From Olleya sp. YS (GTDB lineage: Bacteria > Bacteroidota > Bacteroidia > Flavobacteriales > Flavobacteriaceae): a stretch of DNA of 64,000 nt. The translations under genes and the position numbers were made by a program. The stretch lies in NCBI RefSeq assembly GCF_029760915.1, contig NZ_CP121685.1, forward strand, positions 1,338,001 through 1,402,000. Direction: 5' to 3'. The notes below the pieces were generated by a model. That model saw only the letters and a list, made by a program, of their open reading frames with translations. It was not told the origin of the DNA and ran no database searches. Below, in pieces: positions 56,901-63,574 of the stretch. Position 1 is the stretch's first letter; every line of letters begins with the position of its first letter.

Positions 56901-57176
56901 GTGTTTGTATCAGAATTAGAAACCTGTGTTATTCCACAAGGTATCTCACCAAATGGTGATGGGTTTAATGATAACTTTGATTTAAGTAGTTACGATGTAC
57001 AACTATTAGAGATTTACAACCGTAATGGACGATTAGTCTATTCCAAAGAGAACTACTCTATGGAGTGGGAAGGTCAGTCTGATGACGGAGAGATGTTACC
57101 AGTAGGGACTTATTACTACGTCATGAAATATCAAGGAACAAAAACAAAAGCCGCTTGGGTATACATAAACAGATAA
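50919..57176 (+). CDS. Giant T9SS type B cargo protein with FnIII and jelly-roll repeats (adhesin-like)
   Basis: 2085 residues. Signal peptide about 1-21 (ANSQ). A first FnIII (about 192-288) is followed by three 283-residue units (289, 572 and 855 onward), each a proline-rich linker TPPPPPVGVTCASG, a MAM/jelly-roll-like domain (FTEDFGTDTN start, SIDQVRVETCG end) and an FnIII (CVAPTGLMVDAITDTTADIS). Then come a CUB-like domain (about 1135-1255), beta-sandwich and pre-peptidase C-like domains, and a gliding-motility-associated C-terminal domain (about 2003-2085: PQGISPNGDGFNDNF, LEIYNRNGRLVY, GTYYYVMKY), the type B T9SS signal. It is followed after 28 bp by a PorP/SprF gene. Likely a cell-surface adhesin of SprB style but smaller; ligand unknown. 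Confidence 0.9.
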   Translation: MKKTTFILVLLLSLIGLQANSQVLNEPANWPNTNWTVTGTYNTAPTAFEADPTTTANFAFDDDDAGSTSSDNIQAESPIIDLTAAFTAGETWLFVDFDYVFNWISADAIGVEYWDADAGTWNPWGTPIQADTPTPPTDNFCSGTTVAFTSEQLNIAGFTATQLSGFKYRLYYDDGGIWGWGFCINSPTATSQMPPTCPDITGLTATTTGDSTADISWNVGGTETEWQIWVQPAGTGVPTTDGTATMSNMPYPAMGLTPSTAYEVYVRANCGTDGFSNWIGPVNFTTFNTPPPPPVGVTCASGASTFVFTEDFGTDTNTNPSGWTGTGFDGSNGNWDITAVSGNSGGTGPNITWDGVAGGMHLEYEASGNATDIASAITPAIDLSTAVDGAELSFYMHAFGTDMGTLNVGVSTSQTGPFTTEYAWVGDYQATADEAWVPIGVNLDAYLGQVIYIEFSYGGAGTGFEGDMSIDQVRVETCGNFCVAPTGLMVDAITDTTADISWTANNGETAWEIVVQPAGTGVPTGPGTAITTNPYTAMGLSSSTVYEVYILADCGNGMSVWAGPVNFTTLNTPPPPPVGVTCASGSSTFIFTEDFGTDTNTDPSGWTGTGFDGSNGNWDITAVSGNSGGTGPNITWDGVAGGMHLEYEASGNATDIASAITPAIDLSTAVDGAELSFWMHAFGDDIGTLNVGVSTSATGPFTTEYTWIGDYQATADEAWVPIGVNLDAYLGQVIYIEFSYGGAGTGFEGDMSIDQVRVETCGNFCVAPTGLMVDAITDTTADISWTANNGETAWEIVVQPAGTGVPTGPGTAITTNPYTAMGLTATTDYEVYILADCGNGMSVWAGPVNFTTLNTPPPPPVGVTCASGGSTFIFTESFGNDPNTDPIGWTGTGFGGGNGDWDITAESANSAGTGPNITWDGSPGMHLEYEASGNATDIASAITPAIDLTPAIDGAELSFWMHAFGDDIGTLNVGVSTSATGPFTTEFTWAGDYQSTADEAWVPIGINLDAYLGQVIYVEFSYGGAGSGFEGDMSIDQVRVETCGSFCIAPSNITATSITETSADISWTPSGPETQWNYVVQPAGTGVPTSGTTVSTTTVSETALNPATDYEVYVQAICGADTSVWAGPYYFSTLLQFNFTLDCAVDGPQTISYCYENNDTNVFTFTSTDGTPLNLTINAGQVENNFDEVIVLDSDGVTNLNAATPYGAGGQIGGLTFQSTGGTISFQVQSDGSINCQGNGYTSINLTVACATCINPTATFVVVDDCANGNQFLVDVDITSLGDATSLEIADNQGGTPVSVMTTGITQFGPYPFNTNIIFTVSNEQDINCVVTSQAISLAACPPPNDNPCNATVASVNSDESCTVINPGTLIEATDSGVPNGACTTSADDDVWFEFTAVGDQQIIQILNVVGGFNVDHALYEGSDCNNLTQMYCTTDDFSLTPTLTIGNTYYIRVFSAGTTSTSITFDLCIQTLGVPTYCTDALPICADPTIFYPSVVGDQVAPPYLDYDCLGSQPDPQWNTIQFDDPGDYVFQLAQTNAGGTGLDIDFIVWGPFTAQDTGCYELLPPNIADCSFSATATETITLTGVPANSIYIILITNYSQQSGTYNFTQTSGPLDGTNCDVVCDVTLDYDGIVIDQGASAPDGSSDDINLCGYTSVTLTADTAYSVDTYDWYVDGIYQNGINSPTFTATQSGQYQCIVGGGICADFTSSIIANINFFDSATAQQAPALEVCDDENGNGVFDLESQTATILGAQSSTDFVVTYYSTLPNAQAGTNPLVSPYTAANGTTIYVRVEDVDAVGSMSGCASTNTNFSLIVNTSPEATQPIDLLACDDGTGVGIFDLTQNEPLIIGIQTGVLVTYHTSQDDALNGVNPIADPTAYNNMTSPQTIYVRVENALASDCFKTTNFNIELNISPETMFDSSIVYEVCPNATVPITISAEAVNYTTSEVSIKWYNEGVEVVGQTGLDLPTVLTQGTYSIEVTFNDTGCSSTTDVFVSELETCVIPQGISPNGDGFNDNFDLSSYDVQLLEIYNRNGRLVYSKENYSMEWEGQSDDGEMLPVGTYYYVMKYQGTKTKAAWVYINR
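51783..54318 (+). repeat. Three tandem 849-bp coding repeats
   Basis: Units begin at 51783, 52632 and 53481, exactly 849 bp apart (283 codons), each opening with the ACACCACC proline stretch. Units 1 and 2 are nearly identical over hundreds of bases; unit 3 is more diverged and a little shorter. The stretch is visibly GC-richer than its surroundings. It encodes jelly-roll plus FnIII modules. Confidence 0.93.
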
Positions 57177-57204
57177 ACTAACTAGCAAACCAACAAAATA
57201 ACAG

Positions 57205-58110
57205 ATGAAAAAAATAGTATATATCGTATTCCTAGTGTTTATAGGTGTACAAGCCCAACAAGATCCACAGTACACACAGTACATGTACAACATGAATGTG
57301 GTCAATCCAGCCTATGCAGGTTCATTTGATGGTGTCGCTATAGGCGCGCTATACAGAAGCCAATGGGTAGGGTTGGAAGGAGCACCAACCACAGGGACTC
57401 TAGCCATCCACTCGCCAGTAGGTAAAAACGTCGGTTTAGGCTTCTCTTTAATAAGTGATGAAGTCGGACCAGTAAACGAGACCAATGCCTATGTAGATTT
57501 CTCCTACACCATACCAGTAGGAACAGGTACCAAATTAGCGTTTGGATTAAAAGCAGGAGCCACGTTTCATGACATTGGGTTAACCGGATTAGATTTAATA
57601 GATCCTAACGATCCGTTTTTCTCGCAAAACATAAACGAGATTACACCCAATATTGGAGCAGGACTATATTTTTACAAACCAAGCAAATTTTATATCTCAG
57701 CCTCGATGCCAAATATTTTAAACTCGGTACATTTAGATGCCAATGGATTTAAAATAGGATCAGAGACACAGCACTTTTTTGGAGCAGCAGGTTACGTGTT
57801 TGATTTATCAGAAGACTTTAAGCTAAAACCACACGCTTTAGCCAAAATAGCATTTGATGCACCACTTAGTTTTGATGTTAATTTAAATCTGTTTATGTAT
57901 GATTTTGTAGAGGTTGGAGCAGGATACCGTTTGGATGATTCCTTTAGTGGGATGATTAACTTTTTAGTAGCACCAAATTTAAGAATTGGTTATGCCTATG
58001 ACAGTATCCAATCTCAATTAGATGTAGTGACCAATGCCTCACATGAGATTTTTGTTAATTTTGATATTAACCTTCCAAGAAAAGTATCACGTTCACCACG
58101 TTATTTCTAA
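57205..58110 (+). CDS. PorP/SprF family type IX secretion-associated outer-membrane protein
   Basis: 301 residues with a signal peptide (about 1-17, GVQAQ). The family opening QDPQYTQYMYNMNVVNPAYAG is exact in style, followed by RSQWVGLEGAP and GLGFSLISDEVGP; the rest is a predicted 14-strand FadL-like barrel, ending SPRYF. In Flavobacterium johnsoniae, SprF is needed for secretion of the type B cargo SprB, and PorP/SprF proteins pair with cargo carrying the CHU_C-type C-terminal domain. The gene lies 28 bp after such a cargo gene and 20 bp before a PorE-like gene, so it is most likely the dedicated partner of the 2085-residue protein. Confidence 0.95.
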   Translation: MKKIVYIVFLVFIGVQAQQDPQYTQYMYNMNVVNPAYAGSFDGVAIGALYRSQWVGLEGAPTTGTLAIHSPVGKNVGLGFSLISDEVGPVNETNAYVDFSYTIPVGTGTKLAFGLKAGATFHDIGLTGLDLIDPNDPFFSQNINEITPNIGAGLYFYKPSKFYISASMPNILNSVHLDANGFKIGSETQHFFGAAGYVFDLSEDFKLKPHALAKIAFDAPLSFDVNLNLFMYDFVEVGAGYRLDDSFSGMINFLVAPNLRIGYAYDSIQSQLDVVTNASHEIFVNFDINLPRKVSRSPRYF

Positions 58111-58130
58111 ACCTTAAGCTAACCAAGACA

Positions 58131-60047
58131 ATGAAAAAAATACAACTATTTATAATCGCTATACTACTAAGCAGTACCAGTGTAATTGCCCAAAGTAATG
58201 CGACTAAAAGAGCCGATAAATTATTTGCTAAGTTTCAATTTGTAGACGCTATTGAGGCCTACAATAAACTTGTAGAAAAAGGAGAAGGTAGTGCCTACGT
58301 GTATTCTAGATTAGCAGAAGCTAACTACAATATATTTAGTACTATCGAAGCCGAGAAATGGTATGCTAAAGCAATTGAAGCCGGTAATGCAGAGCCAGAA
58401 ACCCTGTGGAAGTATTCAGAGATGTTAAAAGCTAACGGTAAGTATGCAGCCTCTAATACGCAAATGGATAAGTTTGCATCCATGCGACCAGCAGATGAGC
58501 GTGCAGTACTCTACAAAGCCAATCCAAATTATTTATCAAAAATATTAGACAAAGGAAAAAAGTTTAACGTACAAAGCTTAGAGCTTAACAGTAGTAATTC
58601 TGACTTTGGAGGAACCCTTCAAGACGGTAAACTATATATTACTACCTCTAGAAATGATAATAGAAAAAAATATGGATGGAATGAAGAGCCATTCTTAGAT
58701 ATCTATCAGTACACCTTAGCAGATGATGGAACCTATCAAGGAGAGACGCTTCTTGGAAACGAAATCAATACCAAGTATCACGAAGGGATAACAAGCTTTA
58801 CACCAGATGGTAAAACCATGTTTTTCTCTAGAGAAAGTTTCTTTGAAAACATTTACGAAAAAGACAGTCTGTCTAACACCAAGTATAGTGTCTTACACTT
58901 ATTCAAAGCTAAAAAAGGAAGTGATGGCTTTTCACAAATAGAAGCACTGCCAATCAATAGTCCAAACTACTCCATTAAAAACCCAACTATTAGTGTAGAT
59001 GGACGTACTATTTACTTTGCAAGTGATATGCCAGGAGGTTTTGGAAAGTTTGACATCTATAAAGCCACGTTAGACAACAATGGTAATGTAGGGACACCAG
59101 TAAACCTAGGTCAAAAAGTAAATACAGAAGGCCAAGAGATGTTTCCATACATTAGTAGTAACAACACCTTATACTTCTCGTCAACAGGCCACTTAGGATT
59201 AGGTGGTATGGATGTCTTTTACACCAAAGAAATAGACGGTAAAGTAGCACCAATTCGTAATGTAGGTATCCCAATTAATAGTAATGGAGATGACTTTGCA
59301 TTTAGAATGAACGAAGATACAGGCGAAGGGTTTGTCTCTTCCAATCGTGAAGGTGGACAAGGTAGTGATGACATTTACGCTATTAAAAAACTACAACCAT
59401 TATGTGATGTGCTAATTGTAGGAACTGTTTTAGATGATAAAACAGGAGAATCATTAGCAGGTGCACTAACCAGTTTAGTAGATGCAAACGGAAACGTGTT
59501 AGCCTCTAAACCAGCCAATGCAGAAGGACAAGTAGAATACATAATAGAATGTGAAACAGATACCGAGTTACAAGTCACTATGGATGGTTATGAAAGTAAC
59601 AAGGTTGCTATCGCAGGAAGTAATGAAGAAGAAGTTGCAGCAACGGTAAGATTACAACCAATAGAGAAGATTGTCATCCCACAAGAGCGTGTGGTACTTA
59701 ATCCAATATACTTTGACTTTGACAAATCTAATATCACAGCACGCGCAGCGTTTGAGTTAGACAACTTAGTACAAGTCATGAACAAGTATCCTGATTTAGT
59801 GATACAGGCGACCTCACATACCGATTTTAGAGGATCAAGACAATACAATCAAGGCTTGTCAGAACGTCGTGCACAAACTACAGTACAATACGTCATCTCT
59901 AAAGGAATTGATGCAAATAGAATTAGCGCCTCAGGACGTGGTGAGACAGAACCAGCAGTAGACTGTAACCCTTGCTCTGACGAAGAACACCAACTAAACA
60001 GAAGAAGCCAATTCTTTATTGTTAGTGGTGGCCCACAAAGACAATAA
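58131..60047 (+). CDS. PorE-like OmpA-family protein (TPR, PD40 propeller, carboxypeptidase-regulatory and OmpA domains)
   Basis: 638 residues with a signal peptide (about 1-20, VIAQ). TPR-like helices (about 25-120), a PD40-type beta propeller (about 140-395; GITSFTPDGKTMFFS, NPTISVDGRTIYFASDMPGG, SNREGGQGSDDIY), a carboxypeptidase-regulatory-like domain (about 408-495) and a C-terminal OmpA domain (about 520-632; FDFDKSNITARAAFELD, ATSHTDFRGSRQYNQGLSERR). This is the layout of PorE in P. gingivalis and of OmpA proteins downstream of sprF. It would anchor the module to peptidoglycan. Co-transcribed with the cargo and PorP/SprF genes, and closed by a terminator. Confidence 0.93.
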   Translation: MKKIQLFIIAILLSSTSVIAQSNATKRADKLFAKFQFVDAIEAYNKLVEKGEGSAYVYSRLAEANYNIFSTIEAEKWYAKAIEAGNAEPETLWKYSEMLKANGKYAASNTQMDKFASMRPADERAVLYKANPNYLSKILDKGKKFNVQSLELNSSNSDFGGTLQDGKLYITTSRNDNRKKYGWNEEPFLDIYQYTLADDGTYQGETLLGNEINTKYHEGITSFTPDGKTMFFSRESFFENIYEKDSLSNTKYSVLHLFKAKKGSDGFSQIEALPINSPNYSIKNPTISVDGRTIYFASDMPGGFGKFDIYKATLDNNGNVGTPVNLGQKVNTEGQEMFPYISSNNTLYFSSTGHLGLGGMDVFYTKEIDGKVAPIRNVGIPINSNGDDFAFRMNEDTGEGFVSSNREGGQGSDDIYAIKKLQPLCDVLIVGTVLDDKTGESLAGALTSLVDANGNVLASKPANAEGQVEYIIECETDTELQVTMDGYESNKVAIAGSNEEEVAATVRLQPIEKIVIPQERVVLNPIYFDFDKSNITARAAFELDNLVQVMNKYPDLVIQATSHTDFRGSRQYNQGLSERRAQTTVQYVISKGIDANRISASGRGETEPAVDCNPCSDEEHQLNRRSQFFIVSGGPQRQ

Positions 60048-60090
60048 AAACACACTTATAGTTTACAACCAAAACACACTATAAACCATA

Positions 60091-60123
60091 AAAAAAGCCT
60101 TACTAATTTAGTAAGGCTTTTTT
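60091..60123. terminator. Bidirectional terminator between the PorE-like and RNase E/G genes
   Basis: GCCTTACTA (60097-60105) pairs with TAGTAAGGC (60109-60117), flanked by an A run and a T run, so it can end both convergent transcripts. Confidence 0.88.
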
Positions 60124-60124
60124 G

Positions 60125-61669
60125 TTATTTAATTTGTTTACCATTTTTATCAAAAAAATGATATTCAAGGTACGTGTAAGCATCTCTTGGTTGTACTTTT
60201 ACCCATTTTTTGTGTTCAAAAAACCATTTTGAACGAATAGATGGAAAACCTTTTGTTAAAAAGGCTGCTATAAAAGGATGTGTGTTTAAAGTCACCTTTT
60301 TATAGTCTTTTTTAAATAGTTGTTCTAAGTCATGAGTTATTTTTTGCACTAATACTATTGGTGCTTCAACCTCTTCTCCATTAATACCATTAGGATTTTC
60401 TTCTCTGGTCTTAATATTCATTTCCGGTCTTACTCTTTGACGTGTAATTTGAATCAATCCAAACTTACTAGGAGGTAATATTTTGTGTTTGGCTCTATCA
60501 TCTTTCATTTCGTCACGAAGATGATTATATAGTTTTTTTCTGTGTTCTGCAGTATTTAAATCTATAAAATCTACTACAATAATTCCACCCATATCTCTTA
60601 ATCTTAATTGTCTGGCAACTTCAGTTGCAGATATTAAGTTAACTTCTAGAGCAGTATCTTCTTGAGAGTTTGATTTGTTAGATCTATTACCACTATTTAC
60701 ATCAATAACGTGAAGCGCTTCGGTATGCTCTATAACAAGGTATGCACCTTTAGCCATAGAGACCGTTTTACCAAAAGCAGTTTTGATTTGTCGTTCTATC
60801 CCAAATTTTTCAAAAATCGGAACATTGGACTGATGTAATTTAACTATTGATTCTTTTTTTGGTGCAATTTGTTGCACATAATCTTTTACTTGAACATGTA
60901 ACGCTTCATCATCTACATGAATCCCAGTAAAGGTGTCATTAAATATATCTCTTAATATTGAAGAGGCTTTATTTAACTCGCCTAAAACTTTGGTAGGATG
61001 ATGCGCTTTATGTAATTTTTTACACATTGCAGTCCAACGACTAAGCAAATTTTGTAAATCTTTATCTAGTTCGGCTACTTTTTTGCCTTCTGCTACTGTT
61101 CGTACAATAACGCCAAAACCTTGAGGAGTAATACTCCTAACCAATCGTTTTAAACGCTCTTTTTCTTCTTTACTTTCTATCTTCTGAGAGATAGAAATAC
61201 GGTCAGAAAATGGCACTAAAACAATATATCTACCAGCTATGGAAAGCTCTGAGCTTATCCTTGGGCCTTTTGTAGATATAGGTTCTTTAACTATTTGTAC
61301 TAAAATAGATTGATTTGATTTTAAGACGTCATTAATTTTTCCGTCTTTATCAATATCTTTTTCAAATGGGTAATTTTTTAAAGAAAAATCTTTTAGTTTA
61401 CCTGTGCTTACACTTTTTGTGAATTTTAAAAGCGAAGATATTTTTGGGCCTAAATCATGATAATGCAAAAATGCATCTTTCTCGTAACCTACATTAACAA
61501 ATGCAGCATTTAAACCTGGAACAGCTTTTCTAATTTTGGCAATAAACACGTCGCCAACTGCAAAATTGTTCCCATCTTCTTCTTTATGTAATTCAATTAA
61601 TTTTCCATCTTTTAATAAGGCAAAATCAACAGCTTCTGGACTAGATCTAATAATTAATTCTTTATCCAT
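60125..61669 (-). CDS. rng: Ribonuclease E/G family protein
   Basis: Endoribonuclease for single-stranded, 5'-monophosphate RNA in rRNA maturation and mRNA decay. 514 residues, close to RNase G (489) and lacking the long C-terminal scaffold of E. coli RNase E. The S1 domain (about 35-125, GDVFIAKIRKAVPGLNAAFVNVG) is followed by the RNase H-like and DNase I-like catalytic region with metal-binding Asp in LHVIDVNSGNRSN and IIVVDFIDL, and the conserved KFGLIQITRQRVRPEM. The 208-bp leader holds two inverted repeats. HU and the 30-residue basic protein lie upstream on the same strand, behind a terminator. Confidence 0.95.
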   Translation of the reverse strand: MDKELIIRSSPEAVDFALLKDGKLIELHKEEDGNNFAVGDVFIAKIRKAVPGLNAAFVNVGYEKDAFLHYHDLGPKISSLLKFTKSVSTGKLKDFSLKNYPFEKDIDKDGKINDVLKSNQSILVQIVKEPISTKGPRISSELSIAGRYIVLVPFSDRISISQKIESKEEKERLKRLVRSITPQGFGVIVRTVAEGKKVAELDKDLQNLLSRWTAMCKKLHKAHHPTKVLGELNKASSILRDIFNDTFTGIHVDDEALHVQVKDYVQQIAPKKESIVKLHQSNVPIFEKFGIERQIKTAFGKTVSMAKGAYLVIEHTEALHVIDVNSGNRSNKSNSQEDTALEVNLISATEVARQLRLRDMGGIIVVDFIDLNTAEHRKKLYNHLRDEMKDDRAKHKILPPSKFGLIQITRQRVRPEMNIKTREENPNGINGEEVEAPIVLVQKITHDLEQLFKKDYKKVTLNTHPFIAAFLTKGFPSIRSKWFFEHKKWVKVQPRDAYTYLEYHFFDKNGKQIK

Positions 61670-61718
61670 TTAGGTTAATTTTTATCCATACAATTACGTA
61701 TAGATGGATTATACATTA

Positions 61719-61743
61719 TATCTTAATTACTTTAATTAAGATA
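61719..61743 (-). promoter_or_regulatory. Perfect inverted repeat in the rng leader
   Basis: TATCTTAATTA and TAATTAAGATA, 11-bp perfect arms with a CTT spacer, lie 50-74 nt upstream of the rng ATG. A second, imperfect hairpin (TCCAT/ATGGA, 61685-61708) is between it and the start. It could be an operator or, if transcribed, an RNA stem involved in autoregulation. No T run follows on the minus strand that would make it a terminator. Confidence 0.4.
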
Positions 61744-61843
61744 ATTCACAGGATTTTTTAAATCCGGTTGAGTCTAATAAACACGCAAGGTTTTACGTAT
61801 TATAATTTAAACTCTATTTTCAAAGAACGATAATTTTAATAAA

Positions 61844-61875
61844 CCAAAAAAGTAGTTAAATAAACTACTTTTTGG
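61844..61875 (-). terminator. Terminator after the HU / 30-residue gene unit
   Basis: CCAAAAAAGTAGTT (61844-61857) pairs with AACTACTTTTTGG (61863-61875), 2 bp past the stop of the 30-residue gene. On the minus strand it ends in a T run. Confidence 0.7.
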
Positions 61876-61877
61876 AA

Positions 61878-61970
61878 TTATTTTTTCTTTTTGTGACGAT
61901 TAGCACGTCTACGTTTTTTACGCTTATGCGTAGCAACCTTGTGTCTTTTACGTTTTTTACCACTTGGCAT
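61878..61970 (-). CDS. 30-residue basic ribosome-associated protein (AURKAIP1/COX24 domain family)
   Basis: Reading from the ATG at 61970 gives 30 codons: MPSGKKRKRHKVATHKRKKR, followed by ten more residues (RRANRHKKKK) and TAA. More than half of the residues are Lys, Arg or His. The MPSGKKRKRHKVATHKRKKR core is conserved across Bacteroidota and is annotated as an AURKAIP1/COX24 (PF08213) protein, the family of mitochondrial small-subunit protein mS38; a structural ribosomal role is inferred. It lies 40 bp downstream of the HU gene and is followed by its own terminator. Easily missed because of its size. Confidence 0.88.
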   Translation of the reverse strand: MPSGKKRKRHKVATHKRKKRRRANRHKKKK

Positions 61971-62010
61971 AGGTTAATGTTTTTTTAATTAATAATTCGT
62001 TTATAATGTT

Positions 62011-62301
62011 TTACTTGACGTCAACGTTTGTTTTTACACCTTCTACAAATACTTTTGCAGGTTTAAACGCTGGTATGTTATGAGCAGGAATCTTTATTGT
62101 TGTGTTTTTAGAAATATTTCTTCCTGTTTTTTCAGCTCTTGTTTTAATGATGAAACTACCAAATCCTCTAAGGTAAACATTATCTCCACTTTCTAAAGAA
62201 GTTTTTACTTCTTCCATAAAAGTTTCTACAGTTGCTTGAACATCTCCTTTTTCTATTCCTAGTTTTTCTGAAATTTTTGTTACTAAATCAGCTTTAGTCA
62301 T
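62011..62301 (-). CDS. HU family DNA-binding protein
   Basis: Nucleoid protein of 96 residues. The HU/IHF fold is clear: two N-terminal helices (MTKADLVTKISEKLGIEKGDVQATVETFMEE), the VYLRGFGSFIIKTR strand, and the DNA-bending arm with Pro in TIKIPAHNIPAFKPAKVF. This matches the DNABII signature GFGSF. It has a good promoter (62343-62375), and the 30-residue basic gene follows in the same unit. Its order next to mutY is common in flavobacteria. Confidence 0.96.
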   Translation of the reverse strand: MTKADLVTKISEKLGIEKGDVQATVETFMEEVKTSLESGDNVYLRGFGSFIIKTRAEKTGRNISKNTTIKIPAHNIPAFKPAKVFVEGVKTNVDVK

Positions 62302-62342
62302 TGTCTTTTAGTGTTTGGGTTATTAATTTTTCTAAGGGTTGG

Positions 62343-62375
62343 CAAATATAGTCATTTAATATTCAATATTTCAAA
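62343..62375 (-). promoter_or_regulatory. Bacteroidota promoter for HU
   Basis: On the minus strand: TTTG (62372-62375), 21-bp spacer, TATATTTG (62343-62350). Both elements match the Bacteroidota consensus, making it the best promoter in the window. Transcription would start near 62337, 36 nt before the ATG. Confidence 0.7.
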
Positions 62376-62407
62376 CCTAATTCATTAAAATTTAAAGTGA
62401 TAAACTT

Positions 62408-62415
62408 TACTTTTG
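62408..62415 (+). promoter_or_regulatory. Bacteroidota -7 element for mutY
   Basis: TACTTTTG matches TAnnTTTG exactly and would start transcription near 62421, 18 nt before the mutY ATG. It diverges from the HU promoter. Confidence 0.5.
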
Positions 62416-62438
62416 TATTTCTTACTTTTTAACAATAA

Positions 62439-63479
62439 ATGAACATATCAAAACAATTAATCAATTGGTATACAGATAATAAACGAGATTTACCTTGGCG
62501 CAACACCAAAAACCCTTATTTTATTTGGCTTTCCGAAATTATTCTACAACAAACACAAGTTATACAAGGGTTACCCTATTATGAGTCTTTTATTGCAAAT
62601 TTCCCTACTGTTTTTGATTTAGCTGAAGCTGAAGAACAAGAGGTGTTAAAATTATGGCAAGGACTAGGATATTACTCTAGAGCTCGAAATTTACATGCAT
62701 CTGCTAAATATATTGTTACTGAGCTGGATGGTAAATTCCCAGATACATTTGAAGAAATTATTAAGTTAAAAGGTGTTGGAGATTATACTGCAAGCGCGAT
62801 AGCTTCAATTTGTTTTGATGAAGTTACAGCTGTGGTAGATGGAAACGTGTATAGAGCTTTATCTAGACTTTATGGTATTGAAACACCTATTAACACTACT
62901 CAAGGATTTAAAACTTTTAAAACGCTTGCACAACAATTAATAGATACTAAACAACCAGCTACATTTAATCAAGCTATTATGGAGTTTGGTGCTAGATTAT
63001 GTAAGCCTAAAAATCCAGATTGTAATAGTTGTCCTTTTAACAACAAATGTGTAGCCATACAAAAAAACATAATAAGCGATTTACCAGTCAAGCTGAAAAA
63101 CACCAAGGTTACCAAAAAGCATTTTAACTATATCGTGATACTTTCTAGAGATCAAAAAACAATTTTAGAACAACGTCAAGGTCAAGGGATTTGGCAAAAC
63201 TTATATCAATTTCCGTTAATTGAAACCTCTAATGAAGCCAATCATTCAACCATTTATAGTGAAATAGAAAATTTAAATGTTTTAAAAGGTAAAACGTTTC
63301 AGTTAACCGTTTTCAATCAGAAGCCCATTATTCATAAATTATCACATCAACATTTGTATACTAAATTTTGGATTGTAAACTTAGAGCAAGAATTACCAGA
63401 GGGTGTTTTAACTTCTAATATCCAAACATATCCAGTGCCAATTTTGATTGGAAATTTTATTGAAAAATTCAATTTTTAA
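62439..63479 (+). CDS. mutY: A/G-specific adenine glycosylase
   Basis: Removes adenine mispaired with 8-oxoguanine. 346 residues, normal. Catalytic Glu in WLSEIILQQTQV, HhH motif LKGVGDYTASAIASI with the Asp in AVVDGNVYRALSR, and a 4Fe-4S cluster loop with spacing C-x6-C-x2-C-x5-C (CKPKNPDCNSCPFNNKC). The C-terminal NUDIX-like 8-oxoG recognition domain (about 225-346) includes GIWQNLYQFPLIE. It is divergent from HU and followed after 95 bp by ssb. In F. johnsoniae this neighbourhood leads into gldE and gldD, expected just beyond the window. Confidence 0.97.
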   Translation: MNISKQLINWYTDNKRDLPWRNTKNPYFIWLSEIILQQTQVIQGLPYYESFIANFPTVFDLAEAEEQEVLKLWQGLGYYSRARNLHASAKYIVTELDGKFPDTFEEIIKLKGVGDYTASAIASICFDEVTAVVDGNVYRALSRLYGIETPINTTQGFKTFKTLAQQLIDTKQPATFNQAIMEFGARLCKPKNPDCNSCPFNNKCVAIQKNIISDLPVKLKNTKVTKKHFNYIVILSRDQKTILEQRQGQGIWQNLYQFPLIETSNEANHSTIYSEIENLNVLKGKTFQLTVFNQKPIIHKLSHQHLYTKFWIVNLEQELPEGVLTSNIQTYPVPILIGNFIEKFNF

Positions 63480-63542
63480 AAGCTTAACAGTCAGCACTTC
63501 AATATTTTTTATTAAATTTATTTACATTGACGCTTAAAACTG

Positions 63543-63550
63543 TAATTTTG
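63543..63550 (+). promoter_or_regulatory. Bacteroidota -7 element for ssb
   Basis: TAATTTTG matches TAnnTTTG and would start transcription near 63556, 19 nt before the ATG. A TTG lies at 63527-63529 but the spacing (13 bp) is short. Confidence 0.45.
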
Positions 63551-63574
63551 TAGCGGTAATAAAATCCATAATTT

